Part shown: positions 20,401-29,600 of the stretch, piece by piece | How positions within the stretch are numbered: the stretch's first letter is position 1 | Layout of the letters: each line of letters opens with the position of its first letter | NCBI RefSeq assembly: GCF_003968755.1 | Contig: NZ_RYDL01000003.1 | Span: forward strand, 62,001 to 126,000 | Reading direction: 5' to 3' | DNA: 64,000 bases | Origin: Flavobacterium sp. RSP15 | GTDB taxonomy: Bacteria; Bacteroidota; Bacteroidia; Flavobacteriales; Flavobacteriaceae | Translations under genes and position numbers: made by a program | Notes under the pieces: generated by a model | Told to the model about the DNA's origin: nothing | Database searches by the model: none | What the model saw: the letters and a program-made list of their open reading frames with translations, nothing else

Positions 20401-21021
20401 ATGAAATTAACTAAAATTATTTTTTTATTATCGACTATAATTGCATTAAACAGCTGTGCTTCAGCGTACAAATCAATACATCCCGCTTCACTTAATTACA
20501 TTTCGAACAACACACTTCATGGAGTAACGCTGGAATACAAATATGATTTATTAAATAAGAAATACGCAAAGAAAGAGACTAAAAAAGGGCTTCGAATAGT
20601 AGCTATTAAAGTAAAAAACGACACTGAAAAAGATTTGGTTTTTGGAAAAGATATAAAATTAAATTTTGAAAGTGGAAATGAATTGTATCTATTGGAGAAT
20701 GAAAAAACATTCAAATCTTTAAAACAGAGCCCAGCCTCCTATTTGTTTTATTTATTATTATCTCCAATTCAATTTTTTACTACAAAAACCAATTCAAACG
20801 GAATGACGGAGCAAACTAGCTCGACACCAATAGGACTGATTATTGGACCCGGATTAGCCTTAGGAAATATGATTGTTGCGAGTAATGCCAATAAAAAGTT
20901 CAAAACTGAGCTGAACGATTATTCCATTAATGGCAAAATAATAAAAAAAGGAGAAACTGTTTTTGGGCTTATTACTTTCCAGTCTGATAATTATAGTGCT
21001 ATTAAAGTTAGAGTAGAATAA
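20401..21021 (+). CDS. Lipoprotein, unknown function
   Basis: A 206-residue secreted lipoprotein. The signal MKLTKIIFLLSTIIALNSC ends in a lipobox cysteine at residue 19. The mature part has a beta-rich middle (VTLEYKYDL, LRIVAIKVKNDTEKDLVFGKDIKL, ELYLLENEKTF) and a hydrophobic insertion (SYLFYLLLSPIQFF, about 111-124), then GLIIGPGLALGNMIVA. No family was recognised. It starts a run of three small lipoprotein genes on the same strand. Confidence 0.75.
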   Translation: MKLTKIIFLLSTIIALNSCASAYKSIHPASLNYISNNTLHGVTLEYKYDLLNKKYAKKETKKGLRIVAIKVKNDTEKDLVFGKDIKLNFESGNELYLLENEKTFKSLKQSPASYLFYLLLSPIQFFTTKTNSNGMTEQTSSTPIGLIIGPGLALGNMIVASNANKKFKTELNDYSINGKIIKKGETVFGLITFQSDNYSAIKVRVE

Positions 21022-21034
21022 AAAATTCCCTATA

Positions 21035-21055
21035 TAATAATAATAATAATAATAA
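21035..21055. repeat. TAA trinucleotide tract (seven units)
   Basis: Seven perfect TAA units in the 50-base gap between two lipoprotein genes, ending 16 bases before the ATG at 21072. Such a tract can change length by slippage and could alter spacing to a promoter or ribosome site. Confidence 0.85.
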
Positions 21056-21071
21056 CCAATTCCATCTGACA

Positions 21072-21455
21072 ATGAAAAGATTATCTCTTCTCGTTTTTGT
21101 GTTTTTAGCTTTTAGCTGTAGTCCAAAAATCACTTCTAATTTTGAATCCTCAGAAAAACCTCTTACAATTGAAGACCCCGTAGTCTTTCTTGATGTTCAT
21201 CATGCAATTCCTGAAGGTGCCAAAAAAATAGGAAATGCCAGATATCAAGACAGTGGTTTCACAACCGATTGTGATTTTAACTCACACCTGACAAAAGCCC
21301 GAAAATTAGCCCGAGAAAAAGGCGCTAATCTTGTAAAAGTAACCGAAAAGAGAACTCCCGATATATGGAGTCTTTGTTATCGCATCAAAGTAGATTTCTT
21401 TTACTATGACGGCGACGTAACCACGATCCCCCAATATAAATTACAACTTAATTAA
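21072..21455 (+). CDS. Small lipoprotein, unknown function
   Basis: A 127-residue lipoprotein with signal MKRLSLLVFVFLAFSC and lipobox cysteine at 16. The mature part contains AIPEGAKKIGNARYQDSG and HLTKARKLAREKGANLVKV, a pattern seen in small secreted proteins in which a short alpha/beta unit repeats the KIG/GANLVKV theme. Two more cysteines (about 66 and 109) might form a disulfide. It is the middle gene of three lipoprotein genes, 14 bases before the PEGA gene, so co-transcription is likely. Confidence 0.75.
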   Translation: MKRLSLLVFVFLAFSCSPKITSNFESSEKPLTIEDPVVFLDVHHAIPEGAKKIGNARYQDSGFTTDCDFNSHLTKARKLAREKGANLVKVTEKRTPDIWSLCYRIKVDFFYYDGDVTTIPQYKLQLN

Positions 21456-21469
21456 TTATACACACTCTA

Positions 21470-21937
21470 ATGAAAAAAACAATTTTTATCTCTACATTAT
21501 CCCTAGCGCTACTAATGAGTAGTTGTGCTACAATTGTTTCCGGATCTAAACAAAAAGTAAATTTTAGAAGCAACCCAGCTGCGGCCTCTATTTTTATTGA
21601 TGAAATCGAAGTAGGAAAAACGCCTTTTGAAATCAAACTGGAACGAAAAAAAGAACATCATGTGATGATTAAATTAGAAGGATACCAAACATTTGAAACT
21701 AACTTAACTAAAAAATTCAATGCTTGGTATATTGGAAATATTTTATTTGGTGGCTTGATTGGTATCATTGTAGATCCTATTACCGGGGCAATTTACAACT
21801 TAACGCCAAAAGAAGTCAATGCTGAAATGAATAGAGGAACCGCTTTCAAAATAAATAAAAGTGAAGTGTACATCGCAGTCGCTTTAAATATAGATCCAAA
21901 CTGGAAAAAAGTGGGTCAATTAAAAAAAACGAACTAA
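21470..21937 (+). CDS. PEGA-domain lipoprotein
   Basis: A 155-residue protein with signal MKKTIFISTLSLALLMSSC and lipobox cysteine at 19. A PEGA domain follows at about 30-72: VNFRSNPAAASIFIDEIEVGKTPFEIKL, then HHVMIKLEGYQ. The C-terminal part holds a hydrophobic hairpin (YIGNILFGGLIGIIVDPITGAIYNL, about 89-113). PEGA domains bind surface polymers or form part of envelope lipoproteins. Third of a lipoprotein set, with a terminator beyond. Confidence 0.88.
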   Translation: MKKTIFISTLSLALLMSSCATIVSGSKQKVNFRSNPAAASIFIDEIEVGKTPFEIKLERKKEHHVMIKLEGYQTFETNLTKKFNAWYIGNILFGGLIGIIVDPITGAIYNLTPKEVNAEMNRGTAFKINKSEVYIAVALNIDPNWKKVGQLKKTN

Positions 21938-21981
21938 TACAAAGTATTTACACCGATAGCTATGGAATCACAATGCGGTTT

Positions 21982-22084
21982 AGGTGTTATAAAAAACACC
22001 TTTTTACCGTTCTCTTTTTATCCCTGCTAATCATAAACCAAAAGCTGTAACGCTATTCCAAATCAAGAATAGAATTACAGCTTT
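21982..22084 (+). terminator. Two hairpins ending the lipoprotein group
   Basis: The first is aggtgtt...aacacct (21982-22001) followed by a T run. The second is aaagctgtaacgctattc (22041-22058) with gaatagaattacagcttt (22067-22084), two mismatches in 18, followed by attttttt. Both fit terminators of the upstream plus-strand group. The second may also serve as a barrier for transcription toward the kinase. Confidence 0.6.
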
Positions 22085-22186
22085 ATTTTTTAGTGCACCG
22101 AATAATCTTATTTTTTGCAGTGCTTTAACTATTTTTCGTGGATTTCGTCTGCCCTAAAAAGGACAAAACACATTTGAAAACTATTT

Positions 22187-23245
22187 TTAGCCCTTTTTTG
22201 TATCAAAAACAATTGAAAAAGTAGCCCCTTTATTGGTCCCACTGCTTTCTGCATCAATTACACCGTTGTGCCGTTCTACTATTTTTTTGCACAAATACAA
22301 TCCAATTCCTGTAGAAGGCTCATTTGAAGTGCCCGACATGCTCATTTTAGTGAATTTTTTAAATAATTCGCCACTCTGTTTTTGATCAAAACCTACTCCT
22401 GTATCCTTCACTTTTAAATACAGCTTACTATCATCAAGATAAACATGAACTTCAATTTCACTATCCGGATAGGAAAATTTTATAGCATTATCAATGACGT
22501 TTACTAAAACTCGAATCAACAAATCATCATCAATTTTCAAAAGTGCCTCCTTTACGTCAATTGATAAAACTAGTTTAATATTTTTGACCACTAACACCTG
22601 ATCCAATTGTTTTGCCACCATAGAAAAAACAGGTAAAAACTGAATTAAGGAAACCTGAGAATTTCTTTTGATAATTTGATCTTGTTCCTTTAATAATGTG
22701 ATAAAACGTTCAATATAATGAAATTGTTCACTACTGGATTGAGCTATTAACTCCGCTAGTTCTTTTATATAATCCGAAGATTCCTCCTCTAAAATAAGTA
22801 ATGCGGCCGATTTTGAATTTCCTACAAAATTTCTTAGATCATGCGAAAGCAAATAAACTAAATCTTGTTTTTCAATGATGAAATTTTCGTTATCAGCTAT
22901 TGATTCTTGAATATTACTCATTAACAACCCTGCTTCATCCGAAAAATTAGTGGGCAAAGAAGGTATTGTCCTGTCTTTCCGATACGCAATTAATGACCTG
23001 GAAGCTAATTCAATAGGTTTAATTAGTTTCTTTAAAAAAAATAAAGTGACTGCTGTTGCCAATAAAGTAGTAATCAACGCAAAAATTAAAATAGAATCGG
23101 ATGAAATCGCTTTACTTCCATAAAGTACAAAAAATAACAATCCAATTAATGGAATATGAATGCCTATAAATGCAACAAACAGGAATTTGAAGGCATAACT
23201 ATTTTTAAGAAAACCAATCCGAGACAATTTTTTATACAACTGCAT
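22187..23245 (-). CDS. Sensor histidine kinase (orphan)
   Basis: A 352-residue inner-membrane kinase. Two hydrophobic segments (about 18-36 and 47-70) flank a very short periplasmic loop, so sensing is probably within the membrane or cytoplasm. A HAMP-like or linker segment follows. The phospho-acceptor helix contains LSHDLRNFVGNSKS (histidine near 135). The ATPase core has the N box NVIDNAIKFSYPDS near 246, DTGVGFDQKQ near 290 and GIGLYLCKKIVERHNG near 322. No response regulator gene lies next to it. Confidence 0.9.
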   Translation of the reverse strand: MQLYKKLSRIGFLKNSYAFKFLFVAFIGIHIPLIGLLFFVLYGSKAISSDSILIFALITTLLATAVTLFFLKKLIKPIELASRSLIAYRKDRTIPSLPTNFSDEAGLLMSNIQESIADNENFIIEKQDLVYLLSHDLRNFVGNSKSAALLILEEESSDYIKELAELIAQSSSEQFHYIERFITLLKEQDQIIKRNSQVSLIQFLPVFSMVAKQLDQVLVVKNIKLVLSIDVKEALLKIDDDLLIRVLVNVIDNAIKFSYPDSEIEVHVYLDDSKLYLKVKDTGVGFDQKQSGELFKKFTKMSMSGTSNEPSTGIGLYLCKKIVERHNGVIDAESSGTNKGATFSIVFDTKKG

Positions 23246-23898
23246 AAATTTATTCTTTTTAACGTGTAAATGTATTAGTAAAAAATTATAGAACGCAAAA
23301 ATTCCAATTAATTTTTATCTTATCGGTAACACACAATGAATATTCTAAAAAAAACTCATCAAGCTACCTTCTGCGAGTGTCAATAAGGTAACTAATTTTC
23401 CAATGGTTGTCTTTTTTGAAAAGTGCAAACGCGTTCACCCTACTATGACTTAATGCACCATTAACATAAAACTCATAAGGTGTCCAGACATGCGCTATGG
23501 CTCCATCTTTTTGAATAAAGTACCTGATAATTTTTCAGGAAATTTAAATTCAATGGAATGGAAGCAATGGATTTATAAAATGCCCCCTAATTTTTTCATG
23601 AGAAAACAAAGTGTTCTTTTCATTCTCAGCAATGGATTGAAGTATAAATGTATCGTCACAAAGCAAATACAATTGAAGTGAATCTCTGGTCTGAAAAACT
23701 TGAAAAAAAATATCAATTACGCTTTCAACTTATTGATTTTAAGAATAGTAATATTCTGATTAAAGCAATAAAGTAAGTACTAGTGTTTTTCGTATGATTA
23801 ATTTATTGATTAATATGTATCCGAAACAATATTAGTGTTACATTTTTAACCTAAAATTATACAATTGAGTACCTTTACCTTCTCAAATAAAAGGAAAT
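23246..23898. other. Spacer with gene remnants
   Basis: This 653-base region contains an NTF2-like remnant (annotated separately). On the plus strand a short coherent frame ends at 23776, reading EVNLWSEKLEKKYQLRF then QLIDFKNSNILIKAIK-stop; it could be the 3' end of a lost gene but has no recognised homologue. Just before panB, TACCTTTA at 23870-23877 loosely matches a -7 box. Confidence 0.4.
23364..23522 (-). pseudogene. Remnant of an NTF2/SnoaL-like protein gene
   Basis: Read on the minus strand, one frame gives YFIQKDGAIAHVWTPYEF followed by VNGALSHSRVNAFALFKK and DNHWKISYLIDTRRR-stop. This matches the C-terminal half of small NTF2-like (SnoaL/lumazine-binding) proteins, where a K-x-G-I-A-H-V-W-T-P-Y-E-F motif and a final W-K-I-x-Y-L-x-D-T-R-R are typical; the resemblance is from memory. 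Upstream the frame is lost at a likely frameshift near 23523, and no N-terminal half is visible. Confidence 0.6.
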
Positions 23899-24717
23899 AT
23901 GTCTGTCGCAAAAAAAGATTATAAAAGGATTACTACAAAATCATTGATTGAAATGAAGGCCAATGGAGAAAAAATTTCGATGCTCACCGCATACGATTAC
24001 ACCATGGCAAAAATCGTTGATACGGCAGGAGTTGATGTAATATTAGTGGGAGACTCCGCTTCAAATGTTATGGCTGGTCATGAAACTACATTACCTATTA
24101 CGCTGGATCAAATGATCTATCATGCCTCCTCTGTGGTAAGAGCTATTGAAAGAGCTTTGGTAGTCGTGGATTTACCCTTTGGAAGTTACCAATCAGATCC
24201 AAAAGAAGCCTTGCGCTCTGCCATCAGAATCATGAAAGAAAGCGGTGGTCATGCCGTAAAACTAGAAGGTGGTAAAGAAATTAAAGACTCTATCAAGAAA
24301 ATATTAAACGCCGGAATTCCAGTTATGGGACATTTAGGCTTAACACCACAATCCATTTATAAATTTGGAACCTACACCGTTCGCGCCAAAGAAGAGGAAG
24401 AAGCACATAAATTAATCGAAGATGCTAAATTACTGGAAAGACTAGGCTGTTTTGCTTTAGTTTTAGAAAAAATTCCAGCTCATTTAGCCGAAAAAGTAGC
24501 TCAAAGCATATCGATTCCAGTTATTGGAATTGGTGCTGGTGGTGGTGTTGACGGACAAGTTTTAGTAATTCATGATATGTTAGGCATGAACAACGAATTC
24601 AGTCCGCGTTTCTTAAGAAGGTATATGAATTTATATGATGGAATGACAACGGCCATTGGCCAATATGTTGCAGATGTAAAATCAAGTGATTTCCCGAATG
24701 CTAATGAACAATATTAA
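23899..24717 (+). CDS. panB: 3-methyl-2-oxobutanoate hydroxymethyltransferase
   Basis: It transfers a hydroxymethyl group from methylene-tetrahydrofolate to 2-oxoisovalerate to form ketopantoate, the first step of pantothenate synthesis. The 272 residues include the metal/substrate site [19 protein letters not shown] (about 41-59), [10 protein letters not shown] near 97, [10 protein letters not shown] near 117, [12 protein letters not shown] near 144, and the catalytic region [18 protein letters not shown] near 210-227. It is cytoplasmic. No panC or panD is adjacent in the window. Confidence 0.97.
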   Translation: MSVAKKDYKRITTKSLIEMKANGEKISMLTAYDYTMAKIVDTAGVDVILVGDSASNVMAGHETTLPITLDQMIYHASSVVRAIERALVVVDLPFGSYQSDPKEALRSAIRIMKESGGHAVKLEGGKEIKDSIKKILNAGIPVMGHLGLTPQSIYKFGTYTVRAKEEEEAHKLIEDAKLLERLGCFALVLEKIPAHLAEKVAQSISIPVIGIGAGGGVDGQVLVIHDMLGMNNEFSPRFLRRYMNLYDGMTTAIGQYVADVKSSDFPNANEQY

Positions 24718-24808
24718 ATTTGACTTCTAAGATGAGTAGCCTTTAATAGTATTTTATTATTGTAGAACACTCTTAGAGTACTGGAAATCGAACAATCTAA
24801 AAATCCAA

Positions 24809-25498
24809 ATGAAAATAATTTCTACTAAAAACAACCTGCAAATACTTCACGAAGACAATCATCTTCTTGTAATTAACAAACGCGTAGGAGATATTGTTCA
24901 AGGGGATAAAACGGGGGATAAACCCTTATCAGATGTGGTTAAAGAATACATCAAAGATAAATACAACAAACCCGGGGAGGTTTTCCTGGGTGTTGTACAC
25001 CGCTTAGATCGACCAACAACCGGAATAGTAGTATTTGCTCGAACCAGTAAAGCTCTGACTCGAATGAATGAATTATTCAGTACCCGAGAAACTCAAAAAA
25101 CATATTGGGCCATCGTCAAAAACAAACCTGCCAAGGCAACAGATAAACTCGTTCATTATTTAAAAAGAAACGAAAAAAACAATAGTTCAAAAGCGCATGA
25201 AAAAGAAGTTCCTGACAGCAAATTAGCCAGTTTAGAGTATACAATTATCAAAGAACTAAACAACTACTATGCTCTTGAGATCAATCTTCATACGGGAAGA
25301 CACCATCAAATAAGGGCACAACTTTCAGCGATTGAATCGCCAATTAAAGGGGATTTAAAATATGGTTTTGATCGTAGCAATCCAGATGGAGGCATTCATC
25401 TGCATGCTCGAAAATTGATGTTCGTCCATCCAGTTACAAAGGAAAATATAAAAATAATTGCCCCTACTCCAAATGATGTGATCTGGAATGCCATTTGA
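24809..25498 (+). CDS. RluA-family pseudouridine synthase
   Basis: A 229-residue enzyme isomerising uridine in rRNA or tRNA. The catalytic motif GVVHRLDRPTTGIVVFAR (about residues 66-83) contains the essential aspartate. The N-terminus has the characteristic LQILHEDNHLLVINKRVG. NLHTGRHHQIRAQLS near 165-179 is the second conserved block. It lacks an S4 RNA-binding domain. The specific target cannot be named from the sequence. It lies 91 bases after panB on the same strand. Confidence 0.93.
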   Translation: MKIISTKNNLQILHEDNHLLVINKRVGDIVQGDKTGDKPLSDVVKEYIKDKYNKPGEVFLGVVHRLDRPTTGIVVFARTSKALTRMNELFSTRETQKTYWAIVKNKPAKATDKLVHYLKRNEKNNSSKAHEKEVPDSKLASLEYTIIKELNNYYALEINLHTGRHHQIRAQLSAIESPIKGDLKYGFDRSNPDGGIHLHARKLMFVHPVTKENIKIIAPTPNDVIWNAI

Positions 25499-25569
25499 CA
25501 CTAAAAAACAGTATTTTTACTTTCAAGCTTTCAATAACTCAATAATAAATATTCAAAAAAACAAATTGT

Positions 25570-26910
25570 ATGAAAAAACTACCTATTATTTTTTGTTTCG
25601 TTTCGTTCTTAAACATGACCGCTCAAGACCATTTTTCAGGAATCAATATGTCTACTAGAGTCGGAATAATGAATGCTGGCATGAATCCTGCGGAACTGTC
25701 TAATTTAAGTTCAAAATATGAAATAAATATTTTTTCGGCTAGTGTAAATGCTTCTAATAATAAAATAGGATTTAGTGATATTGTTAATGGCGAAAATTTA
25801 GAGAATTTGTTATTTACAGGAAACACCCCGGTAAATATGCGCGTAGACGCAGAAATATACGGTCCTGGTTTTGCTATGAAAATGAACAAATGGGCTTTTG
25901 GCTTTACTACAAAAGCTACTGCGAAATTAAATTTAATTGATATTGACCCACAACTTGGTGCGGCGATCAATACCGGAAATCTTATTGGCTCTTCATCGAT
26001 AAGCAATGACTACAACCAACGTTTAAATGGTACAAGCTGGGGAGAATTAGGATTCTCCGCAGCCAGAAACGTATTCGAAAATGAACACCATAAATTTAAT
26101 GCGGGTGCTACCTTGAAATTATTATTTCCAGGCTCGTACACCAACTTAGGCCTGGATCAATTTCAGGGAACCATTAATACCATAGGTGCCGAAGCGTTTT
26201 TAAATAATACTCAAGCTACAATGAACATTGCGTATTCCGGAAACTTCAACGATGGTTTTACTGATTTTAATAATTATGCTGAATCCGTTTTTGGAAAATT
26301 AAACGGAGTTGCAGCTGATTTTGGCGTAAATTACCAATGGAAAGACCAAGACGATTACAAAATCAATGCGGGTATCGCAGTGCGAAATATTGGTACGATG
26401 ACCTTCAAGGATGATGCAAATTCCTCTACTAATTATGCATTAAACATACAGTCTACTTTTTCTAACCCAAATGGTTTAGCATTAAGCCAATTTCAAAACA
26501 CTACTACTTTAAAGGAAGTAGAAACCATTTTAGTAAACGACGGATACTTAACTAAAACCAAATCTAGCAAAAACTTCAAAGTAACCTTACCCACTGTTTT
26601 CTCTGCCTATGCAGATATAAAAGTAATTCCTAAATTTTTTGTTGCGCTTTACACACAACAAAAATTAAAAGATGATACCAGCGATAATCAGGTGACAACA
26701 CAAAATGTGGTTTCTATTACACCTCGTTTTTCTTTGAAAAATTATGAAATTTATTCCTCTTGGTCAGATAACGAAATTTCCGGAATTACCGGTGGTGTTG
26801 GATTTAGAGTCTATGGCTTTTATATGGGATCCAGTTCTATAGTGACTGCTTTGGCCAGCGACAGTAAACAAGCTGATTTTTATGTAGGCTACCGACTCGG
26901 GTTAAAATAA
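25570..26910 (+). CDS. DUF5723-like outer-membrane beta-barrel protein
   Basis: A 446-residue exported protein with signal MKKLPIIFCFVSFLNMTAQ, cleaved before DHFSG. The region STRVGIMNAGMNPAELSN and many alternating aromatic/polar strands (WAFGFTTKATAKLNLI, FNAGATLKLLFPGSYTN, YKINAGIAVRNIGTMTF), ending in FYVGYRLGLK, fit the DUF5723/PorV-like barrel family seen throughout Bacteroidetes. Function unknown, perhaps an outer-membrane channel or assembly factor. The next gene begins 26 bases on. Confidence 0.75.
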   Translation: MKKLPIIFCFVSFLNMTAQDHFSGINMSTRVGIMNAGMNPAELSNLSSKYEINIFSASVNASNNKIGFSDIVNGENLENLLFTGNTPVNMRVDAEIYGPGFAMKMNKWAFGFTTKATAKLNLIDIDPQLGAAINTGNLIGSSSISNDYNQRLNGTSWGELGFSAARNVFENEHHKFNAGATLKLLFPGSYTNLGLDQFQGTINTIGAEAFLNNTQATMNIAYSGNFNDGFTDFNNYAESVFGKLNGVAADFGVNYQWKDQDDYKINAGIAVRNIGTMTFKDDANSSTNYALNIQSTFSNPNGLALSQFQNTTTLKEVETILVNDGYLTKTKSSKNFKVTLPTVFSAYADIKVIPKFFVALYTQQKLKDDTSDNQVTTQNVVSITPRFSLKNYEIYSSWSDNEISGITGGVGFRVYGFYMGSSSIVTALASDSKQADFYVGYRLGLK

Positions 26911-26936
26911 TAAATCTGTACCTTTAAAATCATAAT

Positions 26937-28265
26937 ATGAAAAATGAAAATAGTGTAGACTACCGAAAAGAATCTTTAAAAAAACTATTGCATACCATCA
27001 TAAAACAGGAACAAGCAATTATTAAAGCGCTCTACGATGATTTTAAAAAACCAGCCTTTGAAGCCGTTTTAACAGAAACAAATTATGTCATAAGTGATTT
27101 AAAAGAAACCATTAAAAATATTGATTCTTGGGCTAAACCCAAAAAAGTTATCGCTTCTTTTTTGAATTTTCCATCGTCAGATTACATATATAGTGAGCCT
27201 TACGGAAATGTATTGATCATTTCGCCTTGGAATTATCCGTTTCAATTGGCCTTATGCCCTCTGATTGCTGCTGTTGCTGCCGGAAATAAAGTAACCCTAA
27301 AACCCTCTGAACTTACCCCAAATACGTCTACTATAATAGCGAAAATTATAAATGAAACTTTCCCTGTAAAAGATGTCGTCGTCATTACCGGAAACGCGGC
27401 TGTTGCACAGGAATTATTAATAAAACGTTGGGATTATATTTTTTTTACAGGAAGTGTTGCCGTTGGCAGAATTGTAGCAAAAGCTGCAGCCGAAAACCTA
27501 ACTCCAGTTACGCTGGAATTAGGCGGAAAAAGTCCTTGTATTGTTGATGAAACTGCCAATTTAGAATTGAGTGCCCGCCGCATTGTCTGGGGAAAAATTA
27601 TAAATGCCGGACAAACATGTGTTGCCCCTGATTACATAGTGGTGCACCATAAAATGAAAGCTACTTTCATAACTTTACTAATTCTGGAAATTGAAAAGGC
27701 ACTAGGTCCAAATCCGGAAGAATCCCCTGATTACGCCAGAATTATCAATTTGAAAAACTGGCAACGCCAATTGCATCTATTGGAAAACCAAAAAATACTT
27801 TTTGGAGGTCAATACAATAAAGACACTTTATTCCTTGCTCCTACGCTATTGGACGAGCCAAAAATGGATAGTCCAGTGATGACCGAAGAAATTTTTGGTC
27901 CCATACTTCCTATACTTTCATACCATTCAGAGGCAGATATTGAAAAAATAATTTTAAGTTTCGAAAAACCATTATCGTTGTATTTATTCTCGCAAAACAA
28001 ATCTTTTATTGCAGAAGTTTTGCAAAAATATTCTTTTGGTGGTGGCTGTATCAATGATACCGTAATCCATTTAGCGAATAATCGCTTGCCTTTTGGCGGT
28101 GTTGGTACTTCAGGAATGGGAGCCTATCACGGAAAACGGAGTTTTGATACTTTTTCGCATAAAAAAGCCATTGTAAAAAGAGGGACATGGCTGGATTTAC
28201 CCATTCGGTATGCGCCTTACAAAGACAAATTAAAGACCTTTCAAAAAATATTAAAATGGATGTAA
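26937..28265 (+). CDS. Aldehyde dehydrogenase
   Basis: A 442-residue NAD(P)-dependent aldehyde dehydrogenase of the class 3 (ALDH3/ConiferylALDH) subgroup, which is shorter than class 1 and 2 enzymes. Motifs: ISPWNYPFQLALCPLIAAVAAGN near 97-119 with the cofactor lysine in KVTLKPSELTPNT, VTLELGGKSPCIVDE with the general base glutamate near 198, and NAGQTCVAPDYIV with the catalytic cysteine near 227. TEEIFGPILPIL and LPFGGVGTSGMGAYHGKRSF are also present. The C-terminus ends in a run of basic residues. Its final codons overlap the start of a nitroreductase pseudogene. Confidence 0.95.
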   Translation: MKNENSVDYRKESLKKLLHTIIKQEQAIIKALYDDFKKPAFEAVLTETNYVISDLKETIKNIDSWAKPKKVIASFLNFPSSDYIYSEPYGNVLIISPWNYPFQLALCPLIAAVAAGNKVTLKPSELTPNTSTIIAKIINETFPVKDVVVITGNAAVAQELLIKRWDYIFFTGSVAVGRIVAKAAAENLTPVTLELGGKSPCIVDETANLELSARRIVWGKIINAGQTCVAPDYIVVHHKMKATFITLLILEIEKALGPNPEESPDYARIINLKNWQRQLHLLENQKILFGGQYNKDTLFLAPTLLDEPKMDSPVMTEEIFGPILPILSYHSEADIEKIILSFEKPLSLYLFSQNKSFIAEVLQKYSFGGGCINDTVIHLANNRLPFGGVGTSGMGAYHGKRSFDTFSHKKAIVKRGTWLDLPIRYAPYKDKLKTFQKILKWM

Positions 28266-28784
28266 CCCATAAAAAAACCGTCAGTGCATCCATAAAATAC
28301 CGACGCTAGGTTTGGGTTTTTAAAAATGAAACTATTGATGTAAAAAAAGTAAAAGTGTATTTACTTAGCCACGATATGGCAACAAGCCACAAGCAGAATA
28401 TTTAAAAAGAGAACAATTTGCTTTATATTATTATCAAAAAATCGTTCCGTCGATTTACTTTGATATCACAGGAATTACTGCAATGATCAAATTCACTGCT
28501 TTCTAAGTTATTGGGTTATTCAGACCCATATAGAGACAGGCAAGACAAAGCGGCATGCGCATTGTAGCCCATAAAAGCGCCAGACTTGCGGCACAAAACT
28601 TCATCATCAGCATGACAGCCATAAACTATGATACGTGCCAAATGGAAGGTTTCGATTCGCTACGAATAAAAAAATATTACATTTACAGGCATCATCCTAA
28701 TTTAATATGCTATTGGGTAGCGGAAAAGGAGTGTACGGAAAACGATTCAGAGTTCCTTTTGAATGCGTTTATTTTGAAAAATAA
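28256..28784 (+). pseudogene. Wrecked nitroreductase gene
   Basis: Pieces of a nitroreductase are readable in order but in different frames. The N-terminus TVSASIKYRR-stop-VWVF then KNETIDVKKVKVYLL has a TAG at 28307-28309 in place of the usual serine of KYRRSVRxF. A central deletion follows. Then AAQNFIISMTAINYDTCQME with GFDSLRIKK (about 28590-28660) is the FMN-site region, and finally GSGKGVYGKRFRVPFECVYF is in another frame, ending with TAA at 28782. At least one stop, two frameshifts and a deletion are needed. It begins inside the last codons of the aldehyde dehydrogenase gene, suggesting a formerly coupled pair. The 89-codon open frame at 28555-28824 is only a fragment of it. Confidence 0.8.
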
Positions 28785-28817
28785 CAAAATAATTAACCCA
28801 CTAAAACGACCAATAAA

Positions 28818-29600
28818 ATGTTAAAAACTACACAAGACCGAATACATGAAATAGAAAAAAATGGATATCCTTTAGATTTTGGAATCGTTTTTAACCATGC
28901 TTTTGAAAATTATAAAAAAATTGCGATTTATGCTGGTTTAATTATTTTTGTGTTTTTTATTATGCTGATTGTTTTTGTATCAGTAATACTTGTTGCCTTT
29001 TTTGATTTTGCCATGATACTGGAAAAAATGAAACCGGAAAATTTACAACCGGAAAATTTAAGTTTAAACTTTATTTTAATTGTATCCGGGATTTCTGTTT
29101 TACTATCGAGTTTATTTAGTCCTATAAGTGCCGGTTTAATTAAAATGGCGTATTGTGCTGAAAGAGATGAAGAATTTCATGTATCAACCATGTTTGAATA
29201 CTATAAAATATCGTATTTCAAAGAACTCTTCATTGCTACTTTACTAATTTCAATTTTTAGTACCTTACTATCATCATTGATTGACTATGCGCAAATACCC
29301 TTCGTCGGATTTATTATCACGGTAACCATAACATTAATCACGATACTGACCATTCCACTTATTATTTTTGGAAACTTAAATGCAATTGAAGCTGTAAAAT
29401 CAAGCATACTAATCGTGGCAAAACAACCGCTTATTTTGCTGGGTTTATTGGTAGTAGGTGCCATTTCTACATTAGTGGGACTCATCGGGTGTTGCGTTGG
29501 TATGGTCTTTACAGTACCCTTTATATATTCTTTATACTACGCCATTTATAGCGAAATTATTGGTTTTGAAACTACACCAGAAATGGAACAAATGTATTAA
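28818..29600 (+). CDS. Integral membrane protein, unknown function
   Basis: A 260-residue inner-membrane protein with about six hydrophobic segments, including IAIYAGLIIFVFFIMLIVF, LNFILIVSGISVLLSSLF, FIITVTITLITILTIPLII and ILLGLLVVGAISTLVGLIG. The N-terminal LDFGIVFNHAFENYKK and the C-terminal VFTVPFIYSLYYAIYSEIIG resemble a family of Bacteroidetes membrane proteins of unknown function. No catalytic motif is visible. The start at 28818 lies just beyond the nitroreductase pseudogene. Confidence 0.75.
   Translation: MLKTTQDRIHEIEKNGYPLDFGIVFNHAFENYKKIAIYAGLIIFVFFIMLIVFVSVILVAFFDFAMILEKMKPENLQPENLSLNFILIVSGISVLLSSLFSPISAGLIKMAYCAERDEEFHVSTMFEYYKISYFKELFIATLLISIFSTLLSSLIDYAQIPFVGFIITVTITLITILTIPLIIFGNLNAIEAVKSSILIVAKQPLILLGLLVVGAISTLVGLIGCCVGMVFTVPFIYSLYYAIYSEIIGFETTPEMEQMY

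Noticed and set aside
28555..28824. 89-codon frame that looks like an intact small gene
   Set aside because: It is one frame of the broken nitroreductase gene; the conserved sequence continues in another frame after about 28680.
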